The notes beneath the pieces are model-generated. The model ran no database searches, was not told the DNA's origin, and worked only from the letters and a program-made list of their open reading frames with translations. Below, in pieces: positions 44,794-53,727 of a stretch of 60,130 nt of DNA; positions within the stretch are counted from its first letter, which is position 1; each line of letters begins with the position of its first letter. The stretch is from Paraburkholderia sp. CNPSo 3274 (GTDB lineage: Bacteria; Pseudomonadota; Gammaproteobacteria; Burkholderiales; Burkholderiaceae). The stretch lies in assembly GCF_024206475.1 (NCBI RefSeq), contig NZ_JAMBPR010000055.1, positions 1-60,130 of the forward strand, written 5' to 3'. The position numbers were made by a program, and so were the translations under genes.

Positions 44794-45000
44794 GTGAACA
44801 CGTACATCAACCGACTCAACGCCTCGTTCGCGATTGCCGGCCTCCTCATGATGGCGCCGTTCATGGCCATGGCCCGCTTGCCAGCGCCGACCACCGCCCC
44901 GCATGGCGATTCCGTGGTCAAGAAGCGTACGTCGAATCGCGCCGCAGCAGAGGAGCATCGCGCCAACGAATCCGAAGGAAGTGAAACTACTAGTGAGTGA
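44794..45000 (+). CDS. small exported hypothetical protein
   Basis: A 68-residue protein with a signal peptide (NRLNASFAIAGLLMMAPFMA, cleaved near MARL or later) and a charged, disordered mature part rich in Lys, Arg, Glu and Ser (VVKKRTSNRAAAEEH, GSETTSE). The GTG at 44794 follows AGGGAGAAG by a few bases. It lies 65 bases before an RcnB-like gene and may be cotranscribed. Function unknown. Confidence 0.6.
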   Translation: MNTYINRLNASFAIAGLLMMAPFMAMARLPAPTTAPHGDSVVKKRTSNRAAAEEHRANESEGSETTSE

Positions 45001-45065
45001 TCAACGCTCCTAAGTAAATTTCATCTCACTTCCTCTTTTCTTGAACGCTATTTGGAGCATTCACC

Positions 45066-45407
45066 ATGAAAGCGAAAGTCACGACATTCTTCATTATTGC
45101 CGCCCTGCTCGCAACGACAGGCACCGCGTTCGCATCGCAGCCTGAACACCGCCCTGGCAACCCGCCGCCCACGTCGATCGAAAGAGCCAACCGTCCGGTC
45201 GGTGCGATTCCGCATCGCGACTGGCATCGCGGCGACCGCCTGCCGCCTGAATATCGTGACCGGATTTTTGTAGTCGAAAACTGGAATCAGCATGGCCTGA
45301 AAGCGCCCCCGCGCGGCTACCATTGGGTCGGCGTAGCCGGCGACTACGTGCTCGTTGCCAGCGCGACCGGCGTGATCTCAACCGTGTTGGCCGCCGGTAC
45401 GCATTGA
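45066..45407 (+). CDS. RcnB-family periplasmic protein
   Basis: A 113-residue exported protein of the RcnB family. A signal peptide ends at AFAS. The mature protein has the family hallmarks RDWHRGDRLPPEYRDR, NWNQHGLKAPPRGYHWVGVAGDYVLVASATGVI. RcnB of enterobacteria takes part in nickel/cobalt homeostasis in the periplasm, but many family members are of unknown role. It lies 65 bases after a small exported protein gene. Confidence 0.88.
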   Translation: MKAKVTTFFIIAALLATTGTAFASQPEHRPGNPPPTSIERANRPVGAIPHRDWHRGDRLPPEYRDRIFVVENWNQHGLKAPPRGYHWVGVAGDYVLVASATGVISTVLAAGTH

Positions 45408-45486
45408 TCATGCCGTTGTTTATCCACGATTTGCCGGCTTTTCGCCGTAACGCGGCCAAGGGCCGGCAACCGGCAGCGACCTGAAA

Positions 45487-45852
45487 TCAAATCGCGCAAA
45501 TACCCGGCACGGCAATCTTCTGAAAGATATGCGGCGACGCAGTCACCGAGGAAGGATAAGCGGCCAGGCTCGCCCGGAACGCCGGCTGAGAGAATGCCAC
45601 CCGAAAATGCGCGGTGGATTCCCAGACAGCGTAATTCATATAAGCCGGATGCTCTCCGAGCGCGCGATGGAGTTGGGTTGAAATAAAACCGGGTTGCTGC
45701 TTCATGAACGCAGCATCGTCTCTCCAGACCTCGAGAAATTTCGCCTCATCGGCCAGATCCAGTGTGAAGACGTTCACGAGCACAACGGGCTCGGCGTCAA
45801 TCTCAAGTTGACGTTCGATCGGGCAGGAAGGATCGAGCGGTCGTAGTTGCAT
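45487..45852 (-). CDS. antibiotic-biosynthesis-monooxygenase-fold (ABM) protein
   Basis: A 121-residue dimeric alpha/beta-barrel (ABM) protein: VVLVNVFTLDLADEAKFLEVW, DDAAFMKQQPGFISTQLHRAL and NYAVWESTAHFRVAFSQPAF, typical of cofactor-free monooxygenases and related small enzymes acting on quinones, polyketides or heme. The ATG at 45852 follows AGGAG. It is divergent from a MarR regulator; its promoter at 45900-45928 is overlapped by an MarR-like palindrome, so repression is likely. Confidence 0.83.
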   Translation of the reverse strand: MQLRPLDPSCPIERQLEIDAEPVVLVNVFTLDLADEAKFLEVWRDDAAFMKQQPGFISTQLHRALGEHPAYMNYAVWESTAHFRVAFSQPAFRASLAAYPSSVTASPHIFQKIAVPGICAI

Positions 45853-45899
45853 GGTGCGCTCCTGGTTCTAAAAGCATGATGTCAACCGGACATGGTCAA

Positions 45900-45928
45900 C
45901 TTATAGTAAATTGGCATGATGATGTCAA
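45900..45928 (-). promoter_or_regulatory. sigma-70 promoter with overlapping MarR-like operator
   Basis: On the minus strand: TTGACA (45928-45923), a 17-base spacer, TATAAG (45905-45900), an almost perfect sigma-70 promoter facing the monooxygenase gene. Positions 45911-45928 form the imperfect palindrome TTGGCAT-N4-ATGTCAA, covering the -35 hexamer and spacer. MarR repressors bind such 16-20-bp palindromes. Further half-sites (GTCAAC) lie at about 45881-45900. Confidence 0.65.
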
Positions 45929-45947
45929 TTTAGAAATATGGTGACAT

Positions 45948-46424
45948 ATGCGCGAACCTGCGAGAACACCGGCCGGCGACCTGCTGTCGAGCATCATGCT
46001 CGATCTCTTTCGCCTCAATAGCGGACTGCTCACCTCGGGCGACCGCCTGGTCGAGGGCCTCGGGCTCACGAGCGCACGCTGGCAAATGCTCGGCGCCATC
46101 AGTGCCGCGCAACGGCCACAGCCAGTGGCCTGGATCGCCCGGGATCTGGGGGCCAATCGGCAAAACGTGCAACGGATCGTGAACGACCTCGCAAACGACG
46201 GTCTGGTCCGCTTCGAGGCTAACCCTCACCATCGCCGCGCGCAGCTTGTCGTTTTGACCGACGAGGGCAGGCAAGCCTTCGAAGCGGCCATGCGTCTTCA
46301 GGCCCCTTGGGTCAACCGCCTCTCCGATGGCGTGACCATCAATGAAATCAAGACCTTGCACCGCGTCATCAACAAATTGCTGGCGAATCTAGACCACATG
46401 GCTGGAGCCGACGAGCCGGCTTGA
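45948..46424 (+). CDS. MarR-family transcriptional regulator
   Basis: A 158-residue MarR regulator with the winged helix-turn-helix RPQPVAWIARDLGANRQNVQR followed by VNDLANDGLVRFEANPHHRRAQLVVLTDEG, the wing, and terminal dimerisation helices. It probably represses the divergent monooxygenase gene and itself through the palindrome at 45911-45928. The ligand is likely a phenolic or related compound, by family habit. Confidence 0.93.
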   Translation: MREPARTPAGDLLSSIMLDLFRLNSGLLTSGDRLVEGLGLTSARWQMLGAISAAQRPQPVAWIARDLGANRQNVQRIVNDLANDGLVRFEANPHHRRAQLVVLTDEGRQAFEAAMRLQAPWVNRLSDGVTINEIKTLHRVINKLLANLDHMAGADEPA

Positions 46425-46497
46425 CCGCCCGGCGTCGCTTGCGCATGCAATGTGCTACAGCAAGGCATCGCCCCCATCCGCGAAGCGAGGCCCACGC

Positions 46498-47769
46498 ATG
46501 CCGACGATTGCCCTCATTGTCGTGACGGTCGCGGTGACGCTCGTCGTCATCCTGGTGATCGCAAACCTCACGAGCGGCGAAAAGAAGATCGAGCACAAGA
46601 TCGAACGGCTTTACGCGAGCGACAGTCCGCAGTTCATCCGCTCGATGGGGCTCCTGCTCGGGCCGCCCGTCGTGGGAGGCAACCGCTTCGAGGCGCTCGT
46701 GAACGGCGACGAGATCTTTCCGTCGATGCTGGAGGGCATGCGCTCCGCGCAGCACACGATCACCTTCGAGACCTTCATTTACTGGTCCGGGGCGATTGGC
46801 GAGGAATTCGCACGCGCGCTGGCCGACAAGGCGCGCGCGGGTATCGCCGTGCATGTGCTGCTCGACTGGGTCGGCTCGTCGAAGATGGACAAGCGCTATC
46901 AACGGATGCTGCGCGAGGCGGGCGCCCAGCTCGTGCTGTATCACAAGCCGCACTGGACGGGTCTTGGCCGCATGAATGACCGCACGCACCGCAAGCTGCT
47001 CGTGATCGACGGACGCATCGGATTCACGGGCGGCGTCGGTATCGCCGACGAATGGACCGGCCATGCGCAGGACGAAAAGCATTGGCGCGATACGCACTTT
47101 CGCGTTGAAGGCCCGGCGGTCGGACAGATGCAGGCGGTCTTCATGGACAACTGGGTCAAGTCGACGGGCAATGTGTTGCACGGCCCGCAATACTTTCCCG
47201 AGATCGACGCCGCGGGCAACGGCCTCGCGCACGTGTTCAGCAGTTCGCCCTCGGGCGGCAGCGACGACATGGAGCTGATGTACCTCATGGCGATCACCGC
47301 CGCGGCGCGCTCGATCCACCTGTCGACGGCGTACTTCGTGCCGGACAAGCTGACGATCAACGCGATCGTCGAGGCGGCGAAGCGTGGCGTGAGGGTGCGC
47401 ATCATCACGCCCGGCAAGCGCATCGACACCCACACGGTGCGCGAGGCGTCGCGCGCGTGCTGGGGCGATCTGCTCGCGGCAGGCGTGGAGATGTACGAGT
47501 ATCAGCCGACGATGTTCCACTGCAAGCTGATCGTCGTCGACGAGTATCTGGTGTCGGTCGGCTCGACCAACTTCGACAGCCGCTCGTTCAAGCTCAACGA
47601 CGAAGCCAATCTCAACATCTACGACCGCGATTTCGCGCGCCAGCAGACGGCCATTTTCGATGCCGACGTCGCCCTGGCGAAACGCATCACGCTTGAAGAC
47701 TGGCGCCGCCGTTCGCTCCACGAAAAGCTGCTCGAACACGCGGCCGCCCTCCTCGATTCGCAGCTGTGA
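46498..47769 (+). CDS. phospholipase D-family cardiolipin synthase
   Basis: A 423-residue PLD-superfamily enzyme with one N-terminal membrane helix (TIALIVVTVAVTLVVILVIA) and two catalytic HKD motifs: HRKLLVIDGRIGFTGGVGIAD and HCKLIVVDEYLVSVGSTNFD. Length and spacing match bacterial cardiolipin synthases of the ClsA/B group, which join two phosphatidyl groups at the inner membrane. The ATG at 46498 gives the family N-terminus; a frame to 46450 is less likely. It is followed by a FemAB-like acyltransferase gene (130 bases). Confidence 0.9.
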   Translation: MPTIALIVVTVAVTLVVILVIANLTSGEKKIEHKIERLYASDSPQFIRSMGLLLGPPVVGGNRFEALVNGDEIFPSMLEGMRSAQHTITFETFIYWSGAIGEEFARALADKARAGIAVHVLLDWVGSSKMDKRYQRMLREAGAQLVLYHKPHWTGLGRMNDRTHRKLLVIDGRIGFTGGVGIADEWTGHAQDEKHWRDTHFRVEGPAVGQMQAVFMDNWVKSTGNVLHGPQYFPEIDAAGNGLAHVFSSSPSGGSDDMELMYLMAITAAARSIHLSTAYFVPDKLTINAIVEAAKRGVRVRIITPGKRIDTHTVREASRACWGDLLAAGVEMYEYQPTMFHCKLIVVDEYLVSVGSTNFDSRSFKLNDEANLNIYDRDFARQQTAIFDADVALAKRITLEDWRRRSLHEKLLEHAAALLDSQL

Positions 47770-47898
47770 CGCGTCGATGATGTCTGCGACGCCTGCGCGA
47801 GCGCCGCGTTGCCAATCGACAACGAAGCGAAGATCGCCGACAATCGGTGCCCGACATTGGGCAGTCAACAAAGCAATCAGAAAAAGGGACCGCAATCC

Positions 47899-48885
47899 AT
47901 GCTGTACATCGAGGATCTGGCCAATCCGCCAGAGGGGTTTCTGCGCGACGAGCCGGAGGGGGCGGAGTTTTACCAAGCCTTTCAGACGGCCCGGCTGGAT
48001 GATTTCAGCTTCGGTTATTTCGCCGTGTACCGGGACAGCGCGCTCGTTACCGTGGCGCCCTACTTCGTGATGGATTTCCGGCTCAACACCCTGCTTCCGA
48101 GCGGCTGGCTGAAGCGCAGCTTGAGCTGGATCCGCTTCAAGCTGGCCTGCATCGGGCATCCGACCGTCGATGCCGGCCGCATCCAGGGCGAAGTCTCGCA
48201 GGAGACGCTCGCGCTCATCAGCGCGGCGCTTGCGAAGAAAGGGAGCCTGCTCGCGTACAAGGGTTTCGCCGAGGATTTGCCGCTGCGCGGCTTCGTGGCA
48301 GCAAAAGGCCTGCCCGTGCCCGTGCTGTCGATCGGCCCGGACTACTACCAGGCCATGAAGAGCGACCGCAGGAACCTGCTCAAGCGCAAACTGAAGAAAG
48401 CCGCCGCACTGCGCTATGAAGAGTGCGCGGGCCTGCCCGATCACCTCGTCGCCCGTGTGTATGCGCTCTATCTGAACACCTGGCAAAAAGCCGAGTTGAA
48501 GTTCGAGAAGCTCACGCCGGAGTATTTCGCCAATACCCGCAGCCTTAGCCATTATCTGCTGTACTTTCTGGACGACGAGTTGATTGGCTTCACCCAGTTG
48601 ATCGGCAAGGGACGGCACCTCGTCAACCGTTATATCGGGCTCGACTACGAAAAGAGCCAGGAATACGGCTTGTACTTCGCCATGTTCATTCGCACGGTCG
48701 AATTCGGCATTCGCGAAGGCTTTGAGGAAATCGAGCTGGGCGCGACTTCCTATGAGTTCAAGCGCATTCTGGGCGCCCGCCAGATTCCCACCTGGAATCA
48801 CTACCGGCACAACAACGCGCTGGTGAACTGGCTGCTCGGCAAGCTGCGCAGCGTGCTGGAACCGTCGGAGTCCGAACTGCGTTAG
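47899..48885 (+). CDS. GNAT/FemAB-like acyltransferase
   Basis: A 328-residue protein of the GNAT/FemAB-like superfamily: KSDRRNLLKRKLKKA, then the core YALYLNTWQKAELKFEKLTPE, YLLYFLDDELIGFTQLIGKG and LYFAMFIRTVEFGIREGFEEIELGATSYEFKR. Related proteins transfer amino-acyl or acyl groups in cell-envelope or lipid biogenesis. It follows the cardiolipin-synthase-like gene in the same direction and may be cotranscribed. The ATG at 47899 was chosen because it begins the conserved segment. Substrate unknown. Confidence 0.75.
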   Translation: MLYIEDLANPPEGFLRDEPEGAEFYQAFQTARLDDFSFGYFAVYRDSALVTVAPYFVMDFRLNTLLPSGWLKRSLSWIRFKLACIGHPTVDAGRIQGEVSQETLALISAALAKKGSLLAYKGFAEDLPLRGFVAAKGLPVPVLSIGPDYYQAMKSDRRNLLKRKLKKAAALRYEECAGLPDHLVARVYALYLNTWQKAELKFEKLTPEYFANTRSLSHYLLYFLDDELIGFTQLIGKGRHLVNRYIGLDYEKSQEYGLYFAMFIRTVEFGIREGFEEIELGATSYEFKRILGARQIPTWNHYRHNNALVNWLLGKLRSVLEPSESELR

Positions 48886-48973
48886 CGCAGTGGCTCGGCG
48901 CGCCCCAATGCCGGCAACACGCGTTACAGGCGATAATGTGCCAGGCGCAATCGACTTGAGAAACGGAGTAAGA

Positions 48974-50215
48974 ATGAGCAAGCAAGGCTTCACCACTGGC
49001 ATCGTTCACGGCGACAGGATCGCGGGCACCGAGCACGGCGGCGTGCGCCAGCCGATTCATACGTCCGTGCAATATGGTTTCGAGCGCGTCGAGGACCTGA
49101 TCGGCGTGTTTCAGGGCACGAAGAAAGGCGGTTTCAACTACGCGCGGCAAGGCACCCCCACGACGGCCGCGCTCGAGCGCAAGATCACGAGCCTGGAAGG
49201 CGGTACCGGCACGGTCTGCTTCAGCACCGGCATGGCCGCGATCACGGCGACCTTCCTCACGCTGCTGCGCGCGGGCGATCATCTCGTGTCGAGCCGTTAT
49301 GTGTTCGGCAACACCAACAGCCTGTTCGGCACGTTGCGCACGCTCGGCGTGGAAATCACGACCGTCGACGCCTGCGACGCCGAGAACGTGAAGAACGCCA
49401 TCCAGCCAAATACGCGCATGGTGTTCGTCGAAACCATCGCGAATCCGGGCACGCAGATTCCCGACCTGCAAGGCATCGGCGAACTGTGCCGCGAGCGCGG
49501 CATTGCCTACGTGGTCGACAACACGATTACGTCGCCCGCCTTGTTCCAGCCGAAGGCGGTCGGCGCGAGCCTCGTCATCAACTCGTTGACGAAGACCATC
49601 GCGGGCCATGGCGCCGCGCTTGGCGGCGCGGTGACCGACACGGGCCTGTTCGACTGGAGCGCGTACCCGAATATTGCCGACGACTACCGGCGTTCGGCGG
49701 CGAAAGATCAGGGGCTCTTGCAGATCCGCAAGAAGGGACTGCGGGACATGGGCGCATCATTGTCGTCCGAGCAGGCGCACGCCATCGCAATGGGCGCGGA
49801 AACGCTCGCCCTGCGCGTGAGGCAAAGCAGCGACAATGCGCTCGCACTCGCGCAGTTTCTCGAAAGCCACGCCGCCATTGGCAAGGTGTTCTATCCGGGC
49901 TTGAAGAGCCATCCGCAATACGAGGTCGCACAGGCACTGTTCAAGGGCGCGTCATGGCTGCTCTCGTTCGAATTACTCAACGCGGAGCGCATGATCGACG
50001 TCGTCAATGCGCTCGAACTGCCGATCAAGGCGACCGGTCTCGGCGACACGCGCACGCTCATCATTCCCGTCGCGCCGACGATCTTTTTCGAAGCCGGCGC
50101 GGAAACGCGCAAGGCAATGGGCATTTCCGACGGCATGCTGCGGCTTTCGGCGGGCATCGAGGATATCGACGACCTGATCGCGGACTTCTCGCAAGCGCTC
50201 AAGCTGGCGGCATAA
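48974..50215 (+). CDS. cystathionine gamma-synthase/methionine gamma-lyase-family PLP enzyme
   Basis: A 413-residue Cys/Met-metabolism PLP enzyme. It has YARQGTPTTAALERKITSLEGG, the aromatic PLP-contact region FVETIANPGTQIPDL, the lysine for the Schiff base in INSLTKTIAGHG, and SGMLRLSAGIEDIDDLI at the end. It performs gamma- or beta-elimination/replacement on a sulfur amino acid; lyase and synthase cannot be told apart from the sequence alone. The ATG at 48974 has CGGAGTAAG ahead. A hairpin at 50241-50262 probably ends the transcript. Confidence 0.9.
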   Translation: MSKQGFTTGIVHGDRIAGTEHGGVRQPIHTSVQYGFERVEDLIGVFQGTKKGGFNYARQGTPTTAALERKITSLEGGTGTVCFSTGMAAITATFLTLLRAGDHLVSSRYVFGNTNSLFGTLRTLGVEITTVDACDAENVKNAIQPNTRMVFVETIANPGTQIPDLQGIGELCRERGIAYVVDNTITSPALFQPKAVGASLVINSLTKTIAGHGAALGGAVTDTGLFDWSAYPNIADDYRRSAAKDQGLLQIRKKGLRDMGASLSSEQAHAIAMGAETLALRVRQSSDNALALAQFLESHAAIGKVFYPGLKSHPQYEVAQALFKGASWLLSFELLNAERMIDVVNALELPIKATGLGDTRTLIIPVAPTIFFEAGAETRKAMGISDGMLRLSAGIEDIDDLIADFSQALKLAA

Positions 50216-50240
50216 CGCCAGGAGCGTAGATGTCGTGAAC

Positions 50241-50262
50241 GGGGCCAGCACTTGCTGGCCCC
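50241..50262. terminator. convergent hairpin terminator
   Basis: GGGGCCAGC (50241-50249) and GCTGGCCCC (50254-50262) form a perfect 9-bp stem with a 4-base loop between the convergent PLP-enzyme and epimerase genes. Downstream on the plus strand is GCGCGTTTG, only a short T run, so efficiency may be modest; it could act for both genes. Confidence 0.6.
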
Positions 50263-50277
50263 GCGCGTTTGCAGCGC

Positions 50278-51180
50278 TTACGGATTGAAACGTTTTGCCT
50301 CGTCGCGCCAGTAGTGCTGCTGCTGCCAGCCGAGCAGCCGTTTGAGCTTCTCGTTGCTGAGCAGCGTCTCGAACTCGCCGAGGGCCTTCTTGACCGGCAC
50401 GCCCGGATAGTAGCGATCCAGCAGCGTCTGGGTCGGCAAGTCGGACGACACGTCATCCGCCGCGACGTTCATGATCTCGAAGCCGAGCCCGTCCGTTTCG
50501 ATGGCGAGGCGGCACGCGTTGGCGAGGTCTCGCCCGTCGATATAGCTCCACGCAATGCGCTTGCGCAGCGCGGGGTCCTTGAGCCACGTGGAGAACTTCG
50601 CGTAGTCCTCGGGATCGAGCACATTGCCGATGCGAAAGCAGTAGATGTCCGACCCGGTGCGCGCCTGAAATGCCTTCGCGGTCACTTCGTTGACCACTTT
50701 CGAGGTCGCGTAGCTGTCCATCGGATCCACCGGATAGTTCTCGTCGAGCGGAAAGTACGCGGGATCGCGATGCCGGTGGGCGAACACCACGCCGTACGTC
50801 GTCTCGCTCGAGGCCACGATCACCTTGCGGACCCCCAGCTTCGCAGCGGCGTCGAGAATGTTATAGGTCCCCATCACATTGATCCGGTAAACCTCGTTAT
50901 CGGTCGTCAACATGATGCGGGGAATCGCCGCGAAGTGAACGATCGCGTCGATCGGTTTCGGCTCCAGGTCGTCGGCGAATTCCACCGGCGCCGTGGTCGA
51001 TGCGATCGCATTGAAAACCTGGCCCGCGTCGGTGATGTCCGTGATCAGCGTGCGCGCGATGCGCTTCGGCATGGGCACACGGTCCAGATTCAACACCTCG
51101 TAGCCGTGCGCTACCAGGTTCTCGACCACCCATTTGCCGGCAAGGCCGCTGCCGCCGGTCACCATGACTCGCTTTGTCAT
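50278..51180 (-). CDS. NAD-dependent epimerase/dehydratase
   Basis: A 300-residue extended SDR. The nucleotide-binding motif VTGGSGLAGKWVVENL is at the N-terminus, and the catalytic YxxxK is SYATSKVVNEV with the Ser in SSETTYG just before. These are the hallmarks of UDP-sugar epimerases and dehydratases. The ATG at 51180 follows AGGAGAGAGA. It has no sugar cluster beside it; downstream of a LysR gene, it may belong to the same regulon. Confidence 0.88.
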   Translation of the reverse strand: MTKRVMVTGGSGLAGKWVVENLVAHGYEVLNLDRVPMPKRIARTLITDITDAGQVFNAIASTTAPVEFADDLEPKPIDAIVHFAAIPRIMLTTDNEVYRINVMGTYNILDAAAKLGVRKVIVASSETTYGVVFAHRHRDPAYFPLDENYPVDPMDSYATSKVVNEVTAKAFQARTGSDIYCFRIGNVLDPEDYAKFSTWLKDPALRKRIAWSYIDGRDLANACRLAIETDGLGFEIMNVAADDVSSDLPTQTLLDRYYPGVPVKKALGEFETLLSNEKLKRLLGWQQQHYWRDEAKRFNP

Positions 51181-51375
51181 CTGTCTCTCTCCTGTTCGTC
51201 GCGTCAATCCAGCCTCTGCAAACGCGCACGTTACCGCAAACATTGGCCGGCTGTAACGACCACCGCTCCCTTTCCAGCCGGATGGACTGTCTGCGCAGCG
51301 CGGAGCCAATTTGCCCTGCCCCGCGACTGTAAGCGAGGCGTCCAGCGCGTGAGCGTCGTTCGTCCTTAAAGGTCT

Positions 51376-52305
51376 TCACGCGCCCGATTGCGCGGGCGCA
51401 GCCACCGCAGTCTGCCGATTGAACCGCTCCGCCAGAAAATCGATAAACGCACGCGCACGCGCCGATTGATTGCGCTTGTTCGGGTAATACACGAACAAAT
51501 CGGCAAGCGGCTGCACGAACTCAGGCAGCACGACGCGCAACCGCCCGCTCTCCAGATACTTCGCCAGGTCCCACTCCGAGCGAAGCAGAATGCCGTGCCC
51601 GTCGAGCGCCCAGCCGAGCACGATATCGCCGTCGTTGCTCGACAGCATGCCGTGCACCTTCACCGAATGCGCCTCGCCACCGCGCGCGAGGCGCCATATA
51701 CCGTAGGCATTGTCGTTCTGTCGATGCACGATGCACTGATGATTGGCGAGATCGGCAAGCGTTGCGGGCGTGCCCTGCATCTCCAGATAGCGCGGCGACG
51801 CGCACAGCAAGCGGCGGTTCGTCATGATGCGCCGCGCAATGAGCCGCTTGTCGGGCAACTCGCCAAAACGGATCGCCAGATCCACGCCGCTTTCGACGAG
51901 GTCGATCGGCCGGTCGGTGACATCGAGCTGCACTTCGACATGCGGATGCCGCCTCGCAAACTCCGAAACGAGCGGCGCGATCGTCGTGCGCCCAAAGCCG
52001 AGCGTCGCGTTCACACGCAGCAAGCCGCGCGTCACGGAGCGGCTCGACGACACCACGTCTTCCATTTCCTTCACTTCGGCGAGAATGCGCGTCGCGTAGT
52101 GCAGAAAGGTCTCGCCTTCGGCGGTCAGGCTCACGCTACGGGTGGTCCGGTTGACGAGCCGCACACCCAGGCGCGCCTCGAGCTGCGCGAGCCGTTTGGT
52201 CGCCGCCGGCGGCGTGATGTCCATGTCCCGCGCGACGCTCGAAAGGCTTCCATAGCGCCCGAGCAGGACGAAAAACTCCAAGTAGGAGGTCAGATCATTC
52301 TTCAC
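51376..52305 (-). CDS. LysR-family regulator, probably of tarD
   Basis: A 309-residue LysR protein. The helix-turn-helix is YGSLSSVARDMDITPPAATK with RLAQLEARLGVRLVNRTTRSVSLT; the effector domain follows. It is divergent from the tartrate dehydratase gene with 140 bases between starts, the classical arrangement for a LysR activator of a catabolic gene. The likely effector is D-tartrate or a related acid; this is inference from the neighbour. Confidence 0.9.
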   Translation of the reverse strand: MKNDLTSYLEFFVLLGRYGSLSSVARDMDITPPAATKRLAQLEARLGVRLVNRTTRSVSLTAEGETFLHYATRILAEVKEMEDVVSSSRSVTRGLLRVNATLGFGRTTIAPLVSEFARRHPHVEVQLDVTDRPIDLVESGVDLAIRFGELPDKRLIARRIMTNRRLLCASPRYLEMQGTPATLADLANHQCIVHRQNDNAYGIWRLARGGEAHSVKVHGMLSSNDGDIVLGWALDGHGILLRSEWDLAKYLESGRLRVVLPEFVQPLADLFVYYPNKRNQSARARAFIDFLAERFNRQTAVAAPAQSGA

Positions 52306-52445
52306 CGCAGGTTAATAAAGATGTGAAAACAAGTGAATCATAGTACCGATCCGGGCGCATAACCTAGCGTCTCCCACAGCCAGCTAACCGCGAACGACCA
52401 CGCGAACGACCGCGCATGCTGGCCGTGCCACCAGGAGACACCCCC

Positions 52446-53612
52446 GTGAGAATCGTTGAAATCCGCGAAAAAACCGTTCCGATCAGTTCCTCGATCCGCA
52501 ACGCCTACATCGACTTCAGCAAGATGACGCTCAGTCTCGTCGCCGTGGTCACCGACGTGATCCGCGACGGCAAGCCCGTCATCGGCTATGGCTTCAACTC
52601 GAATGGCCGCTATGGCCAGGGCACGCTGATGAGCGAGCGCTTCATCCCCCGCATTCTCGAAGCCGATCCCGCGTCGCTCGTGAACGACGCGGGCGACAAC
52701 CTCGACCCGCACAAGATCTGGGCCACGATGTTCACCAACGAAAAGCCGGGTGGTCACGGCGAGCGCTCGGTTGCGATCGGCACGATCGACATGGCGGTGT
52801 GGGACGTCGTGGCGAAGATCGAAGGCAAGCCGCTCTTCCAGCTGCTCGCCGAGCGCTACGGCAACGGCCAGCCCAACCGCAAGATCTTCGTGTATGCGGC
52901 GGGCGGCTACTACTACCCGGGCCAGGACCACAACAAGCTCAAAGACGAAATGCGCAGCTATATCGACCGCGGCTACACGGTCGTGAAGAAGAAGATTGGC
53001 GGCGCGTCGCTCGACGAGGACCTGCGCCGCATCGATTCGATCCTGAGCGTGCTGGGCGACGGCCAGAAGCTTGCCGTCGACGCCAACGGCCGTTTCGATC
53101 TGGACACCGCGATCCAGTACGCGAAAGCGCTCCCGCAATACGACCTGTTCTGGTACGAGGAGCCGGGCGACCCGCTCGACTTCGAATTGCAGGCAGCGCT
53201 GCGCAACTACTACGACAAGCCGATGGCGACCGGCGAGGATCTGTTCTCGATGCAGGACGCGCGCAACCTCATCCGCTACGGCGGCATGCGAGCCGACCGC
53301 GACTGGCTGCAGTTCGACTGCGCGTTGAGCTATGGCCTCGTCGAATATCTGCGCACGCTGGAGATGCTGCATCAGCACGGCTGGTCCGCGACCCGCTGCA
53401 TTCCGCACGGCGGCCATCAGATGTCGCTCAACATCGCTGCGGGCCTCGGGCTTGGCGGCAACGAGTCATACCCCGATCTGTTCCAGCCTTATGGCGGCTT
53501 CCCCGATGGCGTGAAGGTCGACAACGGCTACATCACCATGCCCGACCTGCCCGGCATCGGCTTTGAGGGCAAAGCCGATCTGTTTGAGCAAATGCAGAAG
53601 CTCGCGGCTTGA
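52446..53612 (+). CDS. tarD: D(-)-tartrate dehydratase (enolase superfamily)
   Basis: A 388-residue enolase-superfamily enzyme resembling characterised D-tartrate dehydratase of Bradyrhizobium. Shared strings are IRNAYIDFSKMT, GYGFNSNGRYGQG, MNxxEKPGGHGERSVA-like (TNEKPGGHGERSVAIGTIDM), KKKIGG, VDANGRF, EEPGDPLD, TGEDLFS and CIPHGGHQMSLNIAAG. Metal ligands (Asp in VDAN, Glu in EEP, Glu in TGE), the Lys pair and the His in PHGGHQ are intact. It converts D-tartrate to oxaloacetate. The GTG at 52446 follows GGAGACA. It is followed by dctA pieces, which would have supplied uptake. Confidence 0.88.
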   Translation: MRIVEIREKTVPISSSIRNAYIDFSKMTLSLVAVVTDVIRDGKPVIGYGFNSNGRYGQGTLMSERFIPRILEADPASLVNDAGDNLDPHKIWATMFTNEKPGGHGERSVAIGTIDMAVWDVVAKIEGKPLFQLLAERYGNGQPNRKIFVYAAGGYYYPGQDHNKLKDEMRSYIDRGYTVVKKKIGGASLDEDLRRIDSILSVLGDGQKLAVDANGRFDLDTAIQYAKALPQYDLFWYEEPGDPLDFELQAALRNYYDKPMATGEDLFSMQDARNLIRYGGMRADRDWLQFDCALSYGLVEYLRTLEMLHQHGWSATRCIPHGGHQMSLNIAAGLGLGGNESYPDLFQPYGGFPDGVKVDNGYITMPDLPGIGFEGKADLFEQMQKLAA

Positions 53613-53727
53613 CGCCCAAGCGAAGAGAAGCGAACAGAAAAGCGCGACCGAAAACACAATCGCCGCACGCATGGCGGTTGGCGGTCGCCCGGATTCATCT
53701 GGATGGCGCCATGCTCAGGAGACAGAC

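Noticed and set aside
45431..45470. Inverted repeat TTGCCGGC/GCCGGCAA after the RcnB-like gene
   Set aside because: The arms are about 25 bases apart with no T run, so a terminator call is weak.
46369..49002. 877-codon minus-strand frame antisense to the PLD and acyltransferase genes
   Set aside because: It covers two well-supported plus-strand genes; long antisense frames are usual in DNA of this GC content. The residue composition (Arg/His/Val rich, no motif) is that of a shadow.
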